Assembly (NCBI GenBank): GCA_003645255.1
Contig: QNES01000004.1
Location: forward strand, 1 to 62,641
Origin: Gammaproteobacteria bacterium
GTDB lineage: Bacteria > Pseudomonadota > Gammaproteobacteria > Beggiatoales > Beggiatoaceae
Reading direction: 5' to 3'
DNA length: 62,641 nt
This document shows, piece by piece, positions 34,578 through 45,367 of this stretch. How positions within the stretch are numbered: the stretch's first letter is position 1; each line of letters opens with the position of its first letter. A program made the position numbers and the translations under genes. The notes beneath the pieces are model-generated. The model did not search any database. It was not told the origin of the DNA and saw nothing but the letters and a program-made list of their open reading frames with translations.

Positions 34578-37500
34578 TTAACCTTTTCCTTTAAGCTCAT
34601 CTCCCAAACCAAAGAATTGCTCAACCTGTTTAAGTAGCTTTTTATAAATGGCTTCTTTTTCGGTTTCAACATCATGTTCAACAGACGTTTTAACCGATTG
34701 GGTCGCCATCTGTCGCTGGGTTAATACTTTAGTCACGAGTTCTTTAACTTCTGGTTGCTGTGCAATTAAAGGCGCGATATCAGCCTGAGTTAATTCAAAT
34801 AAATAGGTATCAACAATAGCAACGACAGTAGCAGCTCTATCTTCACCCGTTAAAAGTGCCATTTCACCAAAGAAATTACCAGCACCTAACCGAGCCACTT
34901 CTTTAATTATTCCTTCATCCGTTCGCACCTTGACGACAACAGCCCCTTCAACAATAATGAATAAAGAATCACCTACGTCTCCTTGTTGAACAATAACATC
35001 ACCTTTTTCTATGTGATGATGGCGGATCTGCTGGCTGAGGTGAAGTTTAGCTTGTTCAGAAAAGGGTTTAAATATCTCGACTTCTTTTAATAGAGTAATC
35101 GGCTTAGTCGCTTCATCCCCTCCTCTTTCTTTAATCCCCTTAAATAAATGAATTTCTTGCCGTTGGACTGCTGGGGTGATACCAGCCCGATTGAGATGAA
35201 ACCAAACTCGCGTCCAAACATCTTCTAAAATAAAAAATTTATTGGCATAGTCATCGGAGCAAAACGCTATCCAATAACTGGCTGCCCATTCATTAATACC
35301 TGTTAAAAAAACCACAGGTGCAGGCTCTTTAAGTACTTGATTACTTGATAACAAAGCATCAAGAAGAACTTTTTTAACGCGTTCCGGGGAATGCATAGGA
35401 TGAATGTAAACAGTAGGCCATAACCAATAAACATTATCGGGAAAACAGAAATTAAGAATAGGAGATTCAGAAGCCATACTATTTGGAATGCTTAAAATAC
35501 ATTGTTTGCGGGTTAAAAGGCGAGTGGTTCGCCAAGTAATATCAACGATTTTACCTTCCTCAAATTCTCCTATTTGGACCCAATCACCAATTCGAAAGGG
35601 TCTTTCTATATTAATAGCAATGCCTGAAAAAATATTAGAAATATTGATTTGAATCGCAAGACCAATAATCATCGCGATCACACCTGAAGTTGCTAAAATA
35701 CTGGTAAGTTGTTGCTCGTACACAAAGGCAATAATACCAACTACCGCCATAAAGTAAATAATAAAAGCTAAAAATAGCCGAACAATATTAGGTATTAGGC
35801 GACCGGTTCTTTCTTCTATGGGTGTCCAAATAAAACTTTCTGAGGCTAAGTTAAGTAAAAAAGCGGGTATTATCCACCATAATATATTGAATATTCTTAT
35901 CACAAATTTCATATTATAAGCTTCGATATTATTAGACAACCACTCAACTAATAGTACTTCGCTTGATAATAATAAAATAAAGGCTAAAATACTCTGAAAA
36001 AACCAGATAATTTTGGATAAGTCTTTGAATTTCTTTGCAAAAATATTAAGAAATAAAATAAAAATACTGCTGAACACCATCATATAATAGGCCTGTTGAT
36101 ATGGAATTTTTCCCCGTAAGGTAAATTCATTCTTTTTAATCTGAATGGCGGCATTAAACAAAGAATATTCAACCGTTCCACCTTGCACATTGAGATATTC
36201 AGGATCACCTAAAGAATATTTTTTAGCAATATCGGGAAAAAAGCGGAGTTCCTCAATGGACCAACCCGTTGTCGGACTAAGCACTTGTTTTTTCTGCATA
36301 CTTTGTAAGACGGTTTGAATATCTCCCATACCCAAAAGATCAGTCACATAAATGAGATTATTTCTGGTTAATGATTTATGATGAAAGTTAACACCCAGGG
36401 TATGTTGTTTGTACACATAATGATTGGAAAAAAAGTCAGCCTTAAAACGGCTTTTAATCCGATAAAGACGGTAAGTCATTTGATCAGCCGTTTCTTCTTT
36501 GAGCGGTTGTTTTAATTGTTCTTTGATTTTTTCAAACGCGGTTTTTTCAGATTCGACTTCAACGGCATTGAGAAATTCAATATCTTGAGGTCTAAAATCA
36601 CTTCGTGATCTAAACCACAAATGAAAATCCAATAAAAAAGTTGAATTATTACTAATATGACTCATTTCATTAATTTTTATACCTGTATAAACGACATTGG
36701 TTTTATAATACAGATTATCGCCAATAAGTAAGACTCTTTCTTGAGCACGTGCTTTCTCTAAATCAGCTACTTCATTGCGGTTACGCATGACTTGAAACTG
36801 AGTGAGGGCGGAAACGAGTTGTTTATTTTTATAAACCCCAATGACAACCGGTTTTTGAGCATCTCTATTTTCATCAAAATAGTTAAAGCCTGTTGTTCCC
36901 TCTATGGCATCATGAATATTGGTGAAACTGGCTAGGGTATTGCGAATTTTTTGACGATCAGCTTGGAGGCTTTCTTGACTACCGGTAATGTTAGCCTGTT
37001 TGATGGCTTTAACGAGTACCTGTGCGCTATCATAAGCATAAGCGGCGGACCAATCAGGTTCATCTTGATATTTGGCATAATACTTGTCTTTAAATTTCTG
37101 AGCCTTCTCGTTGGCGGTATCAAATATCAATGGTGTTGCCACATAAATGTCATTAGTATAATAGCCAGGATTGCCCTTTTCCCTCGGAGAATCTTTAAAA
37201 CTATTAACAAAAGTTTGTTCAGAAAAACCAGAACCACTGATAATAGGGTTTGGTATATTTTCATCTTTAATGAGTTTGACCAGGGGAGTACCTTCACTGG
37301 CTTGTGTCGCCAATAAAATGGCACCGGCCTGTTGTTCGTCTTGCTTCAATTGAGCAATGTAATTTTCAAAATCTTTATGGTCACCTGTTTTAAAATCCCA
37401 TTTATGTCTAATTTCCATACCGAGTTCACGAGCTGATTTTTCAAATACTTCAGCAAGGTATGAGCCATAACCACTATCATCACGAATGATAGTCACTTGA

Positions 37501-38030
37501 TTAAGCCGAAATACTTCTTTAACATAATAAGCTAAAAATTGGCCGGAAACACTTGCATTATAGATATTTCTAAAATACCATTCGTTATCCTCAGTGACTT
37601 CCTTTTTAACCGAACCTGGTGTGATAGCAGGAATACCATATTTTTTATAAATTTTTCCACCGGTTATAGAACAAGAACTATACCAATGTCCAATAACGGC
37701 AACCACTTCATTTTCTTCCACAATTCTAAGAGCTTCATCTTTGGCGGCGGTTTCATCACCTTCTTCTTTGCATTGGTTTTGATCATCAAAATCCTTTAAT
37801 TCAAATTTTTGGTGATTGTCTTTATCTCTTTCATTATTGACTTCATCAAAATATAATTGGATAGCTTGCTTCATTAATTTACCCGCAACGTCGCCCTTGA
37901 CTGACATAGGACCTATAAAAGCAATTTTTACGGTTTGTTCTTTATCGTAAAAAAAATATTTTTGGATTGCCGTCCAAAATAAAAAAGATAAAATGACGAC
38001 AATAGCTAACATGAAAAAGTTGTTTTTCAT
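34578..38030 (-). CDS. fusion channel: periplasmic binding domain, beta-rich periplasmic domain, MscS pore, cyclic-nucleotide-binding domain
   Basis: 1150 residues. A signal anchor (about 5-23, FFMLAIVVILSFLFWTA) precedes a LivJ/Peripla_BP_6-type binding domain (about 32-420; VKIAFIGPMSVKGDVAG, VVAVIGHWYSS, YGIPAITPG). A second periplasmic beta-rich domain (about 440-640) follows with NSTFLLDFHLWFR, the RIKSRFKADFF block and NNLIYVTDLLGM. It loosely resembles the ligand-binding sandwich of Cys-loop channels. Several membrane helices (about 645-800) lead into the MscS pore and beta domain (GVIAMIIGLAIQINIS, ERPFRIGDWVQIG, LSIPNS). The C-terminal cyclic-nucleotide-binding domain (about 990-1110) has the phosphate cassette GEMALLTGEDRAATV. 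It is inferred to be a channel gated from outside by a small solute and from inside by a nucleotide. It lies 28 bp downstream of its paralogue. Confidence 0.88.
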   Translation of the reverse strand: MKNNFFMLAIVVILSFLFWTAIQKYFFYDKEQTVKIAFIGPMSVKGDVAGKLMKQAIQLYFDEVNNERDKDNHQKFELKDFDDQNQCKEEGDETAAKDEALRIVEENEVVAVIGHWYSSCSITGGKIYKKYGIPAITPGSVKKEVTEDNEWYFRNIYNASVSGQFLAYYVKEVFRLNQVTIIRDDSGYGSYLAEVFEKSARELGMEIRHKWDFKTGDHKDFENYIAQLKQDEQQAGAILLATQASEGTPLVKLIKDENIPNPIISGSGFSEQTFVNSFKDSPREKGNPGYYTNDIYVATPLIFDTANEKAQKFKDKYYAKYQDEPDWSAAYAYDSAQVLVKAIKQANITGSQESLQADRQKIRNTLASFTNIHDAIEGTTGFNYFDENRDAQKPVVIGVYKNKQLVSALTQFQVMRNRNEVADLEKARAQERVLLIGDNLYYKTNVVYTGIKINEMSHISNNSTFLLDFHLWFRSRSDFRPQDIEFLNAVEVESEKTAFEKIKEQLKQPLKEETADQMTYRLYRIKSRFKADFFSNHYVYKQHTLGVNFHHKSLTRNNLIYVTDLLGMGDIQTVLQSMQKKQVLSPTTGWSIEELRFFPDIAKKYSLGDPEYLNVQGGTVEYSLFNAAIQIKKNEFTLRGKIPYQQAYYMMVFSSIFILFLNIFAKKFKDLSKIIWFFQSILAFILLLSSEVLLVEWLSNNIEAYNMKFVIRIFNILWWIIPAFLLNLASESFIWTPIEERTGRLIPNIVRLFLAFIIYFMAVVGIIAFVYEQQLTSILATSGVIAMIIGLAIQINISNIFSGIAINIERPFRIGDWVQIGEFEEGKIVDITWRTTRLLTRKQCILSIPNSMASESPILNFCFPDNVYWLWPTVYIHPMHSPERVKKVLLDALLSSNQVLKEPAPVVFLTGINEWAASYWIAFCSDDYANKFFILEDVWTRVWFHLNRAGITPAVQRQEIHLFKGIKERGGDEATKPITLLKEVEIFKPFSEQAKLHLSQQIRHHHIEKGDVIVQQGDVGDSLFIIVEGAVVVKVRTDEGIIKEVARLGAGNFFGEMALLTGEDRAATVVAIVDTYLFELTQADIAPLIAQQPEVKELVTKVLTQRQMATQSVKTSVEHDVETEKEAIYKKLLKQVEQFFGLGDELKGKG

Positions 38031-38058
38031 AATGGCTTATTTACCCTTTCAAATTGAA

Positions 38059-41000
38059 TTAATGAGAATGTATAGTAAACGGATTTTTAAGGCGATCCTG
38101 TTTGACCAGGTTCCCTTCCTGTGCAGGAACAAATTCCTGTATGGGTTCCAATGTGCCTGTTTTTGAGTTTTTTGAAGATGATTTATTGGGTAAAACCATT
38201 CCTTGCCCACCTTTAAAAACATAAATTTCTTGTCGCATAACCGCCGGTCCAATGTTAGCGCGATTAAGATGAAACCAAACCCGTGTCCAAACTTCCTCTA
38301 AAATCATATATTTATTACTATAATCTTCAGCACAAAATGCAACCCAATAAGAAGCTGACCATTCGTTGAGGCCTGTCATAAAAATAAAAGGTTCAGGCTC
38401 TTTAAGTACTTGATTGGCTGACAATAAAGCATCCATGAGAATTTTTTTCACCCGTACGGGTGAATGTTTAGGGTGAACATAAACGGTAGGCCATAACCAG
38501 TAAACAGGTTTTGGATAATGGAAATTGAGAATGGCCGATTCTGATGCAATACTATTAGGAATACTGAGTATACAGCCATTTCTAACTCTAAGACGAGTTG
38601 CCCGCCAATTAATATCAATGACTTCTCCTTCATCAAATTTTGAAATTTTGATCCAGTCACCAATTCTAAAAGGACGTTCCATGTTAATCACAATACCTGC
38701 AAATACATTGGAAATATTAATTTGAATAGCTAAACCAACAATCATTGCAATGACACTAGAAGCCGCTAATAAACTGGTGAATTGCTGTTCATATACAAAC
38801 ACAATAATCCCAATGATGGCGATAGAGTAAACCAACAGAGAAAAAAAGTGACGAATAATAAGAGGGAATGGACCAATTTTTTCCTCTAAACGTCTCCAAA
38901 TAAAACGTTCGGTTGCGACATTACATAAAAATGCAGGGATTAACCACCACAATATATCAAATATTTGGATGATAGATTTCATTTGCTGTAAGCCTGTATT
39001 TTCAGCCAGCCATTCAGCAAAAATAATTTCACCACTGAGCAGCCAAAGAAAGGCAAAAATCACTTGAAAAAACCAAGTCAATTTGGGAAATTTTCTCAAA
39101 CCTATCACCGTCAATATTAAAAAGAGAATACCACTTAATACCATGATATGCTTGGCATATTGATAGGCAATCATTCCCCTTAGCGTTAATTGATCTTTTT
39201 TAATTTGAATGACAGCATTAAATTGAGAATATTCGACTATACCTTCTAGCTTGTTGAGATATTCAGGATCACCGGCAGAATATTCTTTGATGATATTGGG
39301 AAAAAACCAGACACGATTAATTTTCCAAGCTTCAGTTGGACTGAGTACTTTATTTTCTATTAATCTTTTTTCGACAGAGTTTTTTTGATTTATTAAGCCG
39401 ATGCCTAAAATATCAGTCACATAAATGAGATGATTGCGACTTAAAGTACGATGTCGAAATTTGACACCAACAATATGTTGTTTATAAGCATAAAACTTGT
39501 CAATAAAATCCGCCCGAAAACGGCTTTTGATTCGACAAACATTGTAGATAATATCTTTAACCTTCTTGCTTTGACAGGATTTTTTTAATTGCCGTATAAT
39601 ATCAATACGATCAACTGCATTGAGAAATTCAATATCTTGGGGATTGAAATCCCCAGCAAATCGAAACCATAATTTAAATTCCAAATTAAACTGTAATTCT
39701 TTAATATTGATATCGCTAATTTCAATAATATCTAAACCAACATAGACTACATTGGTTTTATACATATACTTATCATTAATTTTTAAGACCTGTTTATTAA
39801 GAGGTGCTTGTTCAAAATGGGCAATTTCAGTCGGGTTACGTACTATTTGTAACTGTGTTAAAGCAGAAACGGAGTGTTTATGTTTATATACGCCAAGTGT
39901 AACTGGCTTTTGTGCATCTCGATTTTTGTCAAAATAATTAAAACCCGTAACCCCTTCCAATGCGTTATATAGATTGGTCAAGCTTGCTAGTGTATCTCTA
40001 ATTTTTTTTCTATCGGCAGCTAACGTTTCTCGTCTCCCTTGTATTTCTGCCTTTTTAATGGCATCAACAAGTATCATAACAGTATCGTAAGCATAAGCGG
40101 CGGACCAATCTGGGGCTTCATTATATTCCGCTTGATAGCTTTTAAAAAATTGTTGTGCTTTTTCATTAGCTGTGTCAAATATTAGAGGAGTTGCTACATA
40201 AATATTATTGGTATAAAACCCAGGGTATTCTTTTGATACTGGATAATTATCAAACCCATCACGGAAGGTTTTTTCAGAAAGTGAGGAACCACCTATGATA
40301 GGATTTTGAATGCTCTCATCTTTAATTAATTTGACTAGGCGAACAGCTTCAGTTGCTTGCACAGCTAAAAGAATGATTCCCGCATCTTTTCCTTTTAATT
40401 TTAATTCATCAACTATTTTTTCAAACTTATTATCTAAATTTTTATCATGATTATTATAATGCCAATGATTTTTAACATTCATACCGAGTTTATAAGATTC
40501 TTGTTCAAATACCTGAGCAATGTAAGAACCATAAGCCGCTTTTTCACTAATAATACTGACATCATTTTGTAAAAAAACATATTTGATATAGTTAGCTAAA
40601 AATTGACCGGGTGCTTTAGCACTATAAATATTTCTAAAATACCAGGGGTTATCTTCAGTGACTTTAATACTTGTAGAGCCGGGTGTAATGGCAGGAATTT
40701 CATATTCTTTATAAATTTCGCCGGCACTGATAGATGCGGAACTATACCAATGTCCAATAACGGCAACCGCTTCTTTTTCGTCAATAATTTGTTTAGCTTG
40801 TTGCTGAGCTATTTTGCTATCATTTTGATCATCAAATTCTTTGAGTATCACTTTTTTTCCATTAATTCCTCCCTTTTGATTTATTTTCTTTAAATATAAT
40901 TGGATAGCTTGAGTCATCAATCGACCAGCAGCGGCTCCCTCACCCGTAAGGGGACCAACAAAAGCAATATGTATAGATTTTCCATAATCTTTTAGGTAAT

Positions 41001-41073
41001 CATAATAGGCTAAAAAAATTAAACAAACCGATAAGATGATTGCACCTAAAAGAAAAAAATTATATCTTTTCAT
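38059..41073 (-). CDS. fusion channel: periplasmic binding domain, beta-rich periplasmic domain, MscS pore (no nucleotide domain)
   Basis: 1004 residues, paralogous to the next gene over its whole length. Membrane anchor about 6-25; LivJ-type binding domain about 33-420 (IHIAFVGPLTGEGAAAGRL, AVAVIGHWYSSASI, YEIPAITPGS); second periplasmic domain about 437-625 (QFNLEFKLWFRFAGDF, NHLIYVTDILGIG); several helices; then the MscS segment (SSVIAMIVGLAIQINIS, ERPFRIGDWIKIS, LSIPNS). It ends in a Ser/Lys-rich tail where the paralogue has a cyclic-nucleotide domain. The binding domain keeps the Ser-Ala/Thr ligand-contact region but differs from the paralogue at several positions, so the ligands may differ. 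The pair may form a heteromeric channel, by inference. PII and sucCD lie upstream. Confidence 0.87.
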   Translation of the reverse strand: MKRYNFFLLGAIILSVCLIFLAYYDYLKDYGKSIHIAFVGPLTGEGAAAGRLMTQAIQLYLKKINQKGGINGKKVILKEFDDQNDSKIAQQQAKQIIDEKEAVAVIGHWYSSASISAGEIYKEYEIPAITPGSTSIKVTEDNPWYFRNIYSAKAPGQFLANYIKYVFLQNDVSIISEKAAYGSYIAQVFEQESYKLGMNVKNHWHYNNHDKNLDNKFEKIVDELKLKGKDAGIILLAVQATEAVRLVKLIKDESIQNPIIGGSSLSEKTFRDGFDNYPVSKEYPGFYTNNIYVATPLIFDTANEKAQQFFKSYQAEYNEAPDWSAAYAYDTVMILVDAIKKAEIQGRRETLAADRKKIRDTLASLTNLYNALEGVTGFNYFDKNRDAQKPVTLGVYKHKHSVSALTQLQIVRNPTEIAHFEQAPLNKQVLKINDKYMYKTNVVYVGLDIIEISDINIKELQFNLEFKLWFRFAGDFNPQDIEFLNAVDRIDIIRQLKKSCQSKKVKDIIYNVCRIKSRFRADFIDKFYAYKQHIVGVKFRHRTLSRNHLIYVTDILGIGLINQKNSVEKRLIENKVLSPTEAWKINRVWFFPNIIKEYSAGDPEYLNKLEGIVEYSQFNAVIQIKKDQLTLRGMIAYQYAKHIMVLSGILFLILTVIGLRKFPKLTWFFQVIFAFLWLLSGEIIFAEWLAENTGLQQMKSIIQIFDILWWLIPAFLCNVATERFIWRRLEEKIGPFPLIIRHFFSLLVYSIAIIGIIVFVYEQQFTSLLAASSVIAMIVGLAIQINISNVFAGIVINMERPFRIGDWIKISKFDEGEVIDINWRATRLRVRNGCILSIPNSIASESAILNFHYPKPVYWLWPTVYVHPKHSPVRVKKILMDALLSANQVLKEPEPFIFMTGLNEWSASYWVAFCAEDYSNKYMILEEVWTRVWFHLNRANIGPAVMRQEIYVFKGGQGMVLPNKSSSKNSKTGTLEPIQEFVPAQEGNLVKQDRLKNPFTIHSH

Positions 41074-41277
41074 AATCAGTTATCAGTTATCAGTTACCCG
41101 TTAGGAAAACTGACTACAGTTCATTATCAAAATGTGATCTGAAATTTATTGAAAAGGAATGTCAAAAAATTAGAATTGAGCGGATGGCATACCCGTTGAA
41201 AATTTCGTCAATTCAAGCAACGTAGCCATAAGACTTTCGTCTTTAAAAGGAATAGACGATAATGTTAAGTAACTGAT

Positions 41278-41309
41278 TTTCACGCAAACGTTTTTGCGTT
41301 TGCGTGAAA
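41278..41309. repeat. perfect 13-bp palindrome after the PII gene
   Basis: TTTCACGCAAACG and its complement are separated by TTTTTG, 26 bp beyond the PII stop on its downstream side. There is no T-run, so terminator function is uncertain. A second small stem, CGTC/GACG, is at 41239-41259. Confidence 0.65.
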
Positions 41310-41334
41310 CTAATAACTGAGATAAAAAATTGAC

Positions 41335-41703
<369 letters not shown>

Positions 41704-41735
41704 TTAACTAATTGGAAATTCCTAATTCCCAATTA

Positions 41736-42614
41736 TTAACTCTTCAAACATTCCAAAATACGAGCTCCTATGTCGGTAGGATTTCGTGCGAGTGTCACGC
41801 CGGCGGCTTCTAAGGCCGCAAATTTATCCTGTGCCGTTCCTTTACCACCCGCAATAATCGCCCCGGCATGTCCCATACGTTTACCAGGGGGAGCTGTCAC
41901 CCCAGCAATATAAGCAACGACCGGTTTGCTTACAGATGACTTAATATAATTAGCAGCTTCTTCTTCATCCGTCCCCCCAATTTCACCAACCATAACAATA
42001 CCTTCAGTTTGGGGATCTTGCTCAAATAATTTTAAACAGTCTATAAAATCCATACCATGAATGGGATCGCCACCAATGCCAATACAAGTACTTTGTCCTA
42101 AATCATTGTTTGTCGTTTGAGCAACTGCTTCATAAGTTAAAGTACCAGAACGCGAAACAATGCCGACTTTTCCAGGTTGATGTATTGATCCTGGCATAAT
42201 TCCTATTTTACAAGCACCAGGAGTAATAATGCCAGGACAATTGGGTCCTATTAGGTAGATTTGCGGATAATGATCAGTGAGAACCGTTTTAACTTTAAGC
42301 ATATCTAATACTGGAATACCTTCAGTAATACAGGCAATGATTTTAATGCCAGCCTCTGCGGCTTCCAAAATGGCATCTGCTGCAAAGGCTGCCGGCACAT
42401 AAATCATCGTCGCATTTGCCTCTGTCGCAAATACGGCATCACGCACAGTATCAAATACAGGAAACTCCAAATGAGTTTGTCCACCACGTCCCGGGGTCAC
42501 GCCACCCACTAACTTCGTTCCATAAGCCAGGCATTGTTCAGAGTGAAAAGTGCCTTGTTTGCCGGTAAATCCTTGGCAAATTACTTTCGTGTCTGCATCA
42601 ACTAAAATACTCAT
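41736..42614 (-). CDS. sucD: succinyl-CoA ligase alpha subunit
   Basis: 292 residues. [18 protein letters not shown] and [13 protein letters not shown] form the CoA-binding Rossmann part. The active-site histidine is in the [10 protein letters not shown]...MGHAGAI region ([14 protein letters not shown]). The enzyme makes succinate and ATP or GTP from succinyl-CoA in the TCA cycle. It starts 4 bp after sucC, so the pair is one operon. Confidence 0.97.
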   Translation of the reverse strand: MSILVDADTKVICQGFTGKQGTFHSEQCLAYGTKLVGGVTPGRGGQTHLEFPVFDTVRDAVFATEANATMIYVPAAFAADAILEAAEAGIKIIACITEGIPVLDMLKVKTVLTDHYPQIYLIGPNCPGIITPGACKIGIMPGSIHQPGKVGIVSRSGTLTYEAVAQTTNNDLGQSTCIGIGGDPIHGMDFIDCLKLFEQDPQTEGIVMVGEIGGTDEEEAANYIKSSVSKPVVAYIAGVTAPPGKRMGHAGAIIAGGKGTAQDKFAALEAAGVTLARNPTDIGARILECLKS

Positions 42615-42618
42615 TTTG

Positions 42619-43782
42619 TCATCCTTTAACGGCTAAGACGGCTTTTTTAGCCGCATCATCCAAATCATCGGCTGGAATAACCGATAAACCACTTTCTTTC
42701 AACAGGGCTTTGCCCTTATCAACATGAGTGCCTTCTAAACGAACCACCACCGGTAACTGAGTCCCCGTTTCTTTAATCGCATGAATCACACCTTCAGCAA
42801 TTAAATCACACCTGACGATACCACCAAAGATATTGACCAAAATGGCTTGAACTTTTTGATCAGACAAGATGATTTTAAAAGCTTCCGTCACTTTTTCAGC
42901 CGTTGTTCCGCCACCCACATCCAGGAAATTTGCTGGCTCCCCACCGCGCATTTTTATCACGTCCATAGTTGCCATTGCCAACCCAGCACCATTAACCATA
43001 CAGGCAATATTACCATCCAGGGTAACATAATTAAGATCAAACTGACGTGCCTTTTGTTCCTTTTCATCCTCCTGCGTTGGATCATAAAGGGCTGATAAAT
43101 CAGTATGCCGATAAAGGGCATTATCATCCAGATTAATTTTGGCATCCAATGCCAATAAATTCCCCTGTTCAGTGATGATTAAGGGATTAATTTCCACTAA
43201 ACTGAGATCTTTATCTATAAATAAACGATATAAACTGAATAATAAAGAAGTTAATTGCTTACGCTGATTAGCATCTAATCCTAAAACAAAGGCTATTTCA
43301 CGACATTGATAAGCCCCTATACCGACCAAGGGATTAATACGACAACGAATAATTTTCTCAGGCGTTTGAGCGGCGACTTCTTCAATATCCATTCCCCCAG
43401 CAGATGAGGCAATAACGGTAATACGGGCTAGGGCACGATCAATCACTAAACTCAAATAAAGTTCTTTCTTGATTGCAGTGGTTTTTTCGATCAGTACACT
43501 ATGTATCGGTTGTCCACTGGCACCTGTTTGATGAGTGACTAACTGAGTTCCAATTAAACGGTGCGTGATATCCATCACTTCATCTAAACTTTTTGCCATA
43601 AGAACGCCACCGGCTTTCCCACGTCCACCAGCATGGACTTGTGCCTTCGCCATCCAAGCATCACCACCTAAGCGTTGTGCTTGTTGTTTAGCTTCTTCAG
43701 CGTTCCAAGCAGCGTATCCCATAGGTACTGGGATATTATAATTGACAAACAATTGCTTGGCTTGATATTCATGTATATTCAT
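42619..43782 (-). CDS. sucC: succinyl-CoA ligase beta subunit
   Basis: 387 residues. The ATP-grasp domain begins [36 protein letters not shown] binds nucleotide; the C-terminal [18 protein letters not shown] and [13 protein letters not shown] contact CoA and the alpha subunit. It is the first gene of sucCD. A divergent 770-bp intergenic region separates it from mlaF. Confidence 0.97.
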   Translation of the reverse strand: MNIHEYQAKQLFVNYNIPVPMGYAAWNAEEAKQQAQRLGGDAWMAKAQVHAGGRGKAGGVLMAKSLDEVMDITHRLIGTQLVTHQTGASGQPIHSVLIEKTTAIKKELYLSLVIDRALARITVIASSAGGMDIEEVAAQTPEKIIRCRINPLVGIGAYQCREIAFVLGLDANQRKQLTSLLFSLYRLFIDKDLSLVEINPLIITEQGNLLALDAKINLDDNALYRHTDLSALYDPTQEDEKEQKARQFDLNYVTLDGNIACMVNGAGLAMATMDVIKMRGGEPANFLDVGGGTTAEKVTEAFKIILSDQKVQAILVNIFGGIVRCDLIAEGVIHAIKETGTQLPVVVRLEGTHVDKGKALLKESGLSVIPADDLDDAAKKAVLAVKG

Positions 43783-43900
43783 TAATTGATCCTAAAGCTT
43801 CTAAAATATTTACTTTTGAAAAGTTATAAAAATTATATATAGGTGTCAAATCGCAATTGTTATATTGGTTGCCCTTGATTTTTGTGAAAACATGGCATCA

Positions 43901-43930
43901 AAAAACCCCGTTTTAAAAAAACGGGGTTTC
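43901..43930. repeat. palindromic repeat, ACCCCGT subtype
   Basis: AAACCCCGTTTT-AAA-AAAACGGGGTTTC keeps the layout of the ATCCGAT family but has CCCCG/CGGGG in the core, with both arms changed together. Confidence 0.7.
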
Positions 43931-44062
43931 TGAATTTTCACAAATTTCAAGTATGCTCAATATGAGTCTTGATATTGTTGCTAAATGTTAATAAACCTGA
44001 ACACAAAACTTGAACCGATTTTTTTAATGTGGAAGATTATTAACGAAATAAGTATCAATCTT

Positions 44063-44093
44063 ACTTGACATTTTTATAAATGTCAAGTTTTTT
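44063..44093 (+). terminator. orphan terminator-like hairpin
   Basis: ACTTGACATTT-TTAT-AAATGTCAAGT is a perfect 11-bp stem followed by TTTTT. No annotated gene ends here. A related stem is at 57463-57487, also in a divergent gap. Confidence 0.6.
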
Positions 44094-44110
44094 AAGTGAA
44101 GGGATATTAT

Positions 44111-44210
44111 ATGAACCTATCCCATTCGCCGTTCAGAAATCCGATTTTTTGAAAAAATCGGATTTCTTAAACCTCGAAAGCATTTTTTGAATAGAGCCGG
44201 ATAGGTTCAT
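44111..44210. mobile_element. MITE-like element with nested palindrome (100 bp)
   Basis: The ends ATGAACCTATC and GATAGGTTCAT, plus partly matching inner ends CATTC/GAATAGAG, enclose a GAAATCCGATTTTTT-G-AAAAAATCGGATTTC hairpin. It is the same design as 12756-12898, with about 43 bp less between hairpin and ends. The flanks read TA on both sides if the repeat is taken to begin at TGAACC. Confidence 0.65.
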
Positions 44211-44554
44211 AGGTGAATAAAAAATTTATTTTTCTGAAAGTCTATAAACTTGAAGGATCATAATGCTCTATGATTTGTTATGCGTGTCGCTTCGGGAAGC
44301 CGTGTCAGGGCTTTTTTTGACATTGGCATCAGTTTTGGCATCGGTTTTGGCGTTGCCTTCAAATGTGGCTTGGAATTTTGTGGTTTTCGATTTTTTTTTG
44401 CCTTGTGATTCTTTCATAATTGAGTTTTCAGATTATTTAGACCATTTTTTTAAATAAATGGGAATTGATGATATTTAAATAATAAGTGACTTATTTTTTC
44501 AATATGGTTTATAATGGCAAAATTCAACCTAAATACAGGGTATACTATTAGCAA

Positions 44555-45367
44555 ATGAATCACACACAATCCCTTATCAAAATCCGTGATCTCCGATTTG
44601 CCAGGGGGGAACAGTTAATTTTTGATGGCATTGATATGGATCTACCACGCGGTAAAGTGGCTGCTATTATGGGACCAAGTGGCACCGGAAAAACAACATT
44701 ATTACGTTTGATAGGTGGACAATTAAGACCGCATACGGGTACTATTGAAGTCGATGGTTTAAATGTGCCAAGTTTATCAACTTCTGAACTCTATACATTA
44801 CGTAAGCGTATGGGTATGTTATTTCAAAGTGGTGCTTTGTTGACCGATTTGAATGTCTTTGAAAATGTCGCTTTTCCATTACGTGAACATACACAGTTGC
44901 CAGAATCTTTGATCCATCATTTAGTTTTAATGAAATTACATGCCGTTGGTTTACGTGGGGCGCGTGATTTAATGCCCAGTCAATTGTCAGGTGGTATGGC
45001 GCGGCGGGTGGCTTTAGCCAGGTCATTAGTGTTAGACCCTATGATGATAATGTATGATGAGCCTTTTACTGGACAAGATCCGATTTCTATGGGTGTTTTA
45101 GTCAGGCTTATTCGTTCTATTAATGATGCGCTGGGTTTGACTAGCGTGATTGTATCGCATGATGTGCATGAAACGGCGGAAATTGCAGATGTGATTTATG
45201 TCATTTCTAATGGCAAAGTAGTTGGTACAGGTACACCTGATGAATTAAAAAATTCTGATTCCGCTTGGGTTAAACAATTTATCAATGCCGAATCAGATGG
45301 TCCGGTACCTTTTCACTATCCCGCACGGGATTATGCTGAAGATCTGTTAGGGAGCAGGATATGTTAG
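44555..45367 (+). CDS. mlaF: phospholipid transport ABC ATPase MlaF
   Basis: 270 residues. Walker A is GPSGTGKTTLL, the ABC signature LSGGMARRVALARSL, and Walker B MIMYDEPFTGQDP (the Mla-family GMARR signature is typical). It drives retrograde lipid transport at the inner membrane together with MlaE. It overlaps mlaE by 7 bp. Confidence 0.95.
   Translation: MNHTQSLIKIRDLRFARGEQLIFDGIDMDLPRGKVAAIMGPSGTGKTTLLRLIGGQLRPHTGTIEVDGLNVPSLSTSELYTLRKRMGMLFQSGALLTDLNVFENVAFPLREHTQLPESLIHHLVLMKLHAVGLRGARDLMPSQLSGGMARRVALARSLVLDPMMIMYDEPFTGQDPISMGVLVRLIRSINDALGLTSVIVSHDVHETAEIADVIYVISNGKVVGTGTPDELKNSDSAWVKQFINAESDGPVPFHYPARDYAEDLLGSRIC

Larger units (their letters stand above)
43783..44554. other. divergent intergenic region rich in hairpins
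   Basis: About 770 bp between the sucC and mlaF starts. It holds a CCCCGTTTT palindrome (43901-43930), a perfect ACTTGACATTT stem with T-run (44063-44093) and a MITE-like element (44111-44210). Two terminator-shaped hairpins between divergent genes need explaining and could end small RNAs. A 64-codon frame (44263-44457) and a 50-codon Lys-rich frame opposite it are not convincing as genes. Confidence 0.6.

Noticed and set aside
44263-44457. 64-codon frame, and a 50-codon Lys-rich frame opposite
   Set aside because: No ribosome-binding site, low-complexity composition and no homology; kept as intergenic.
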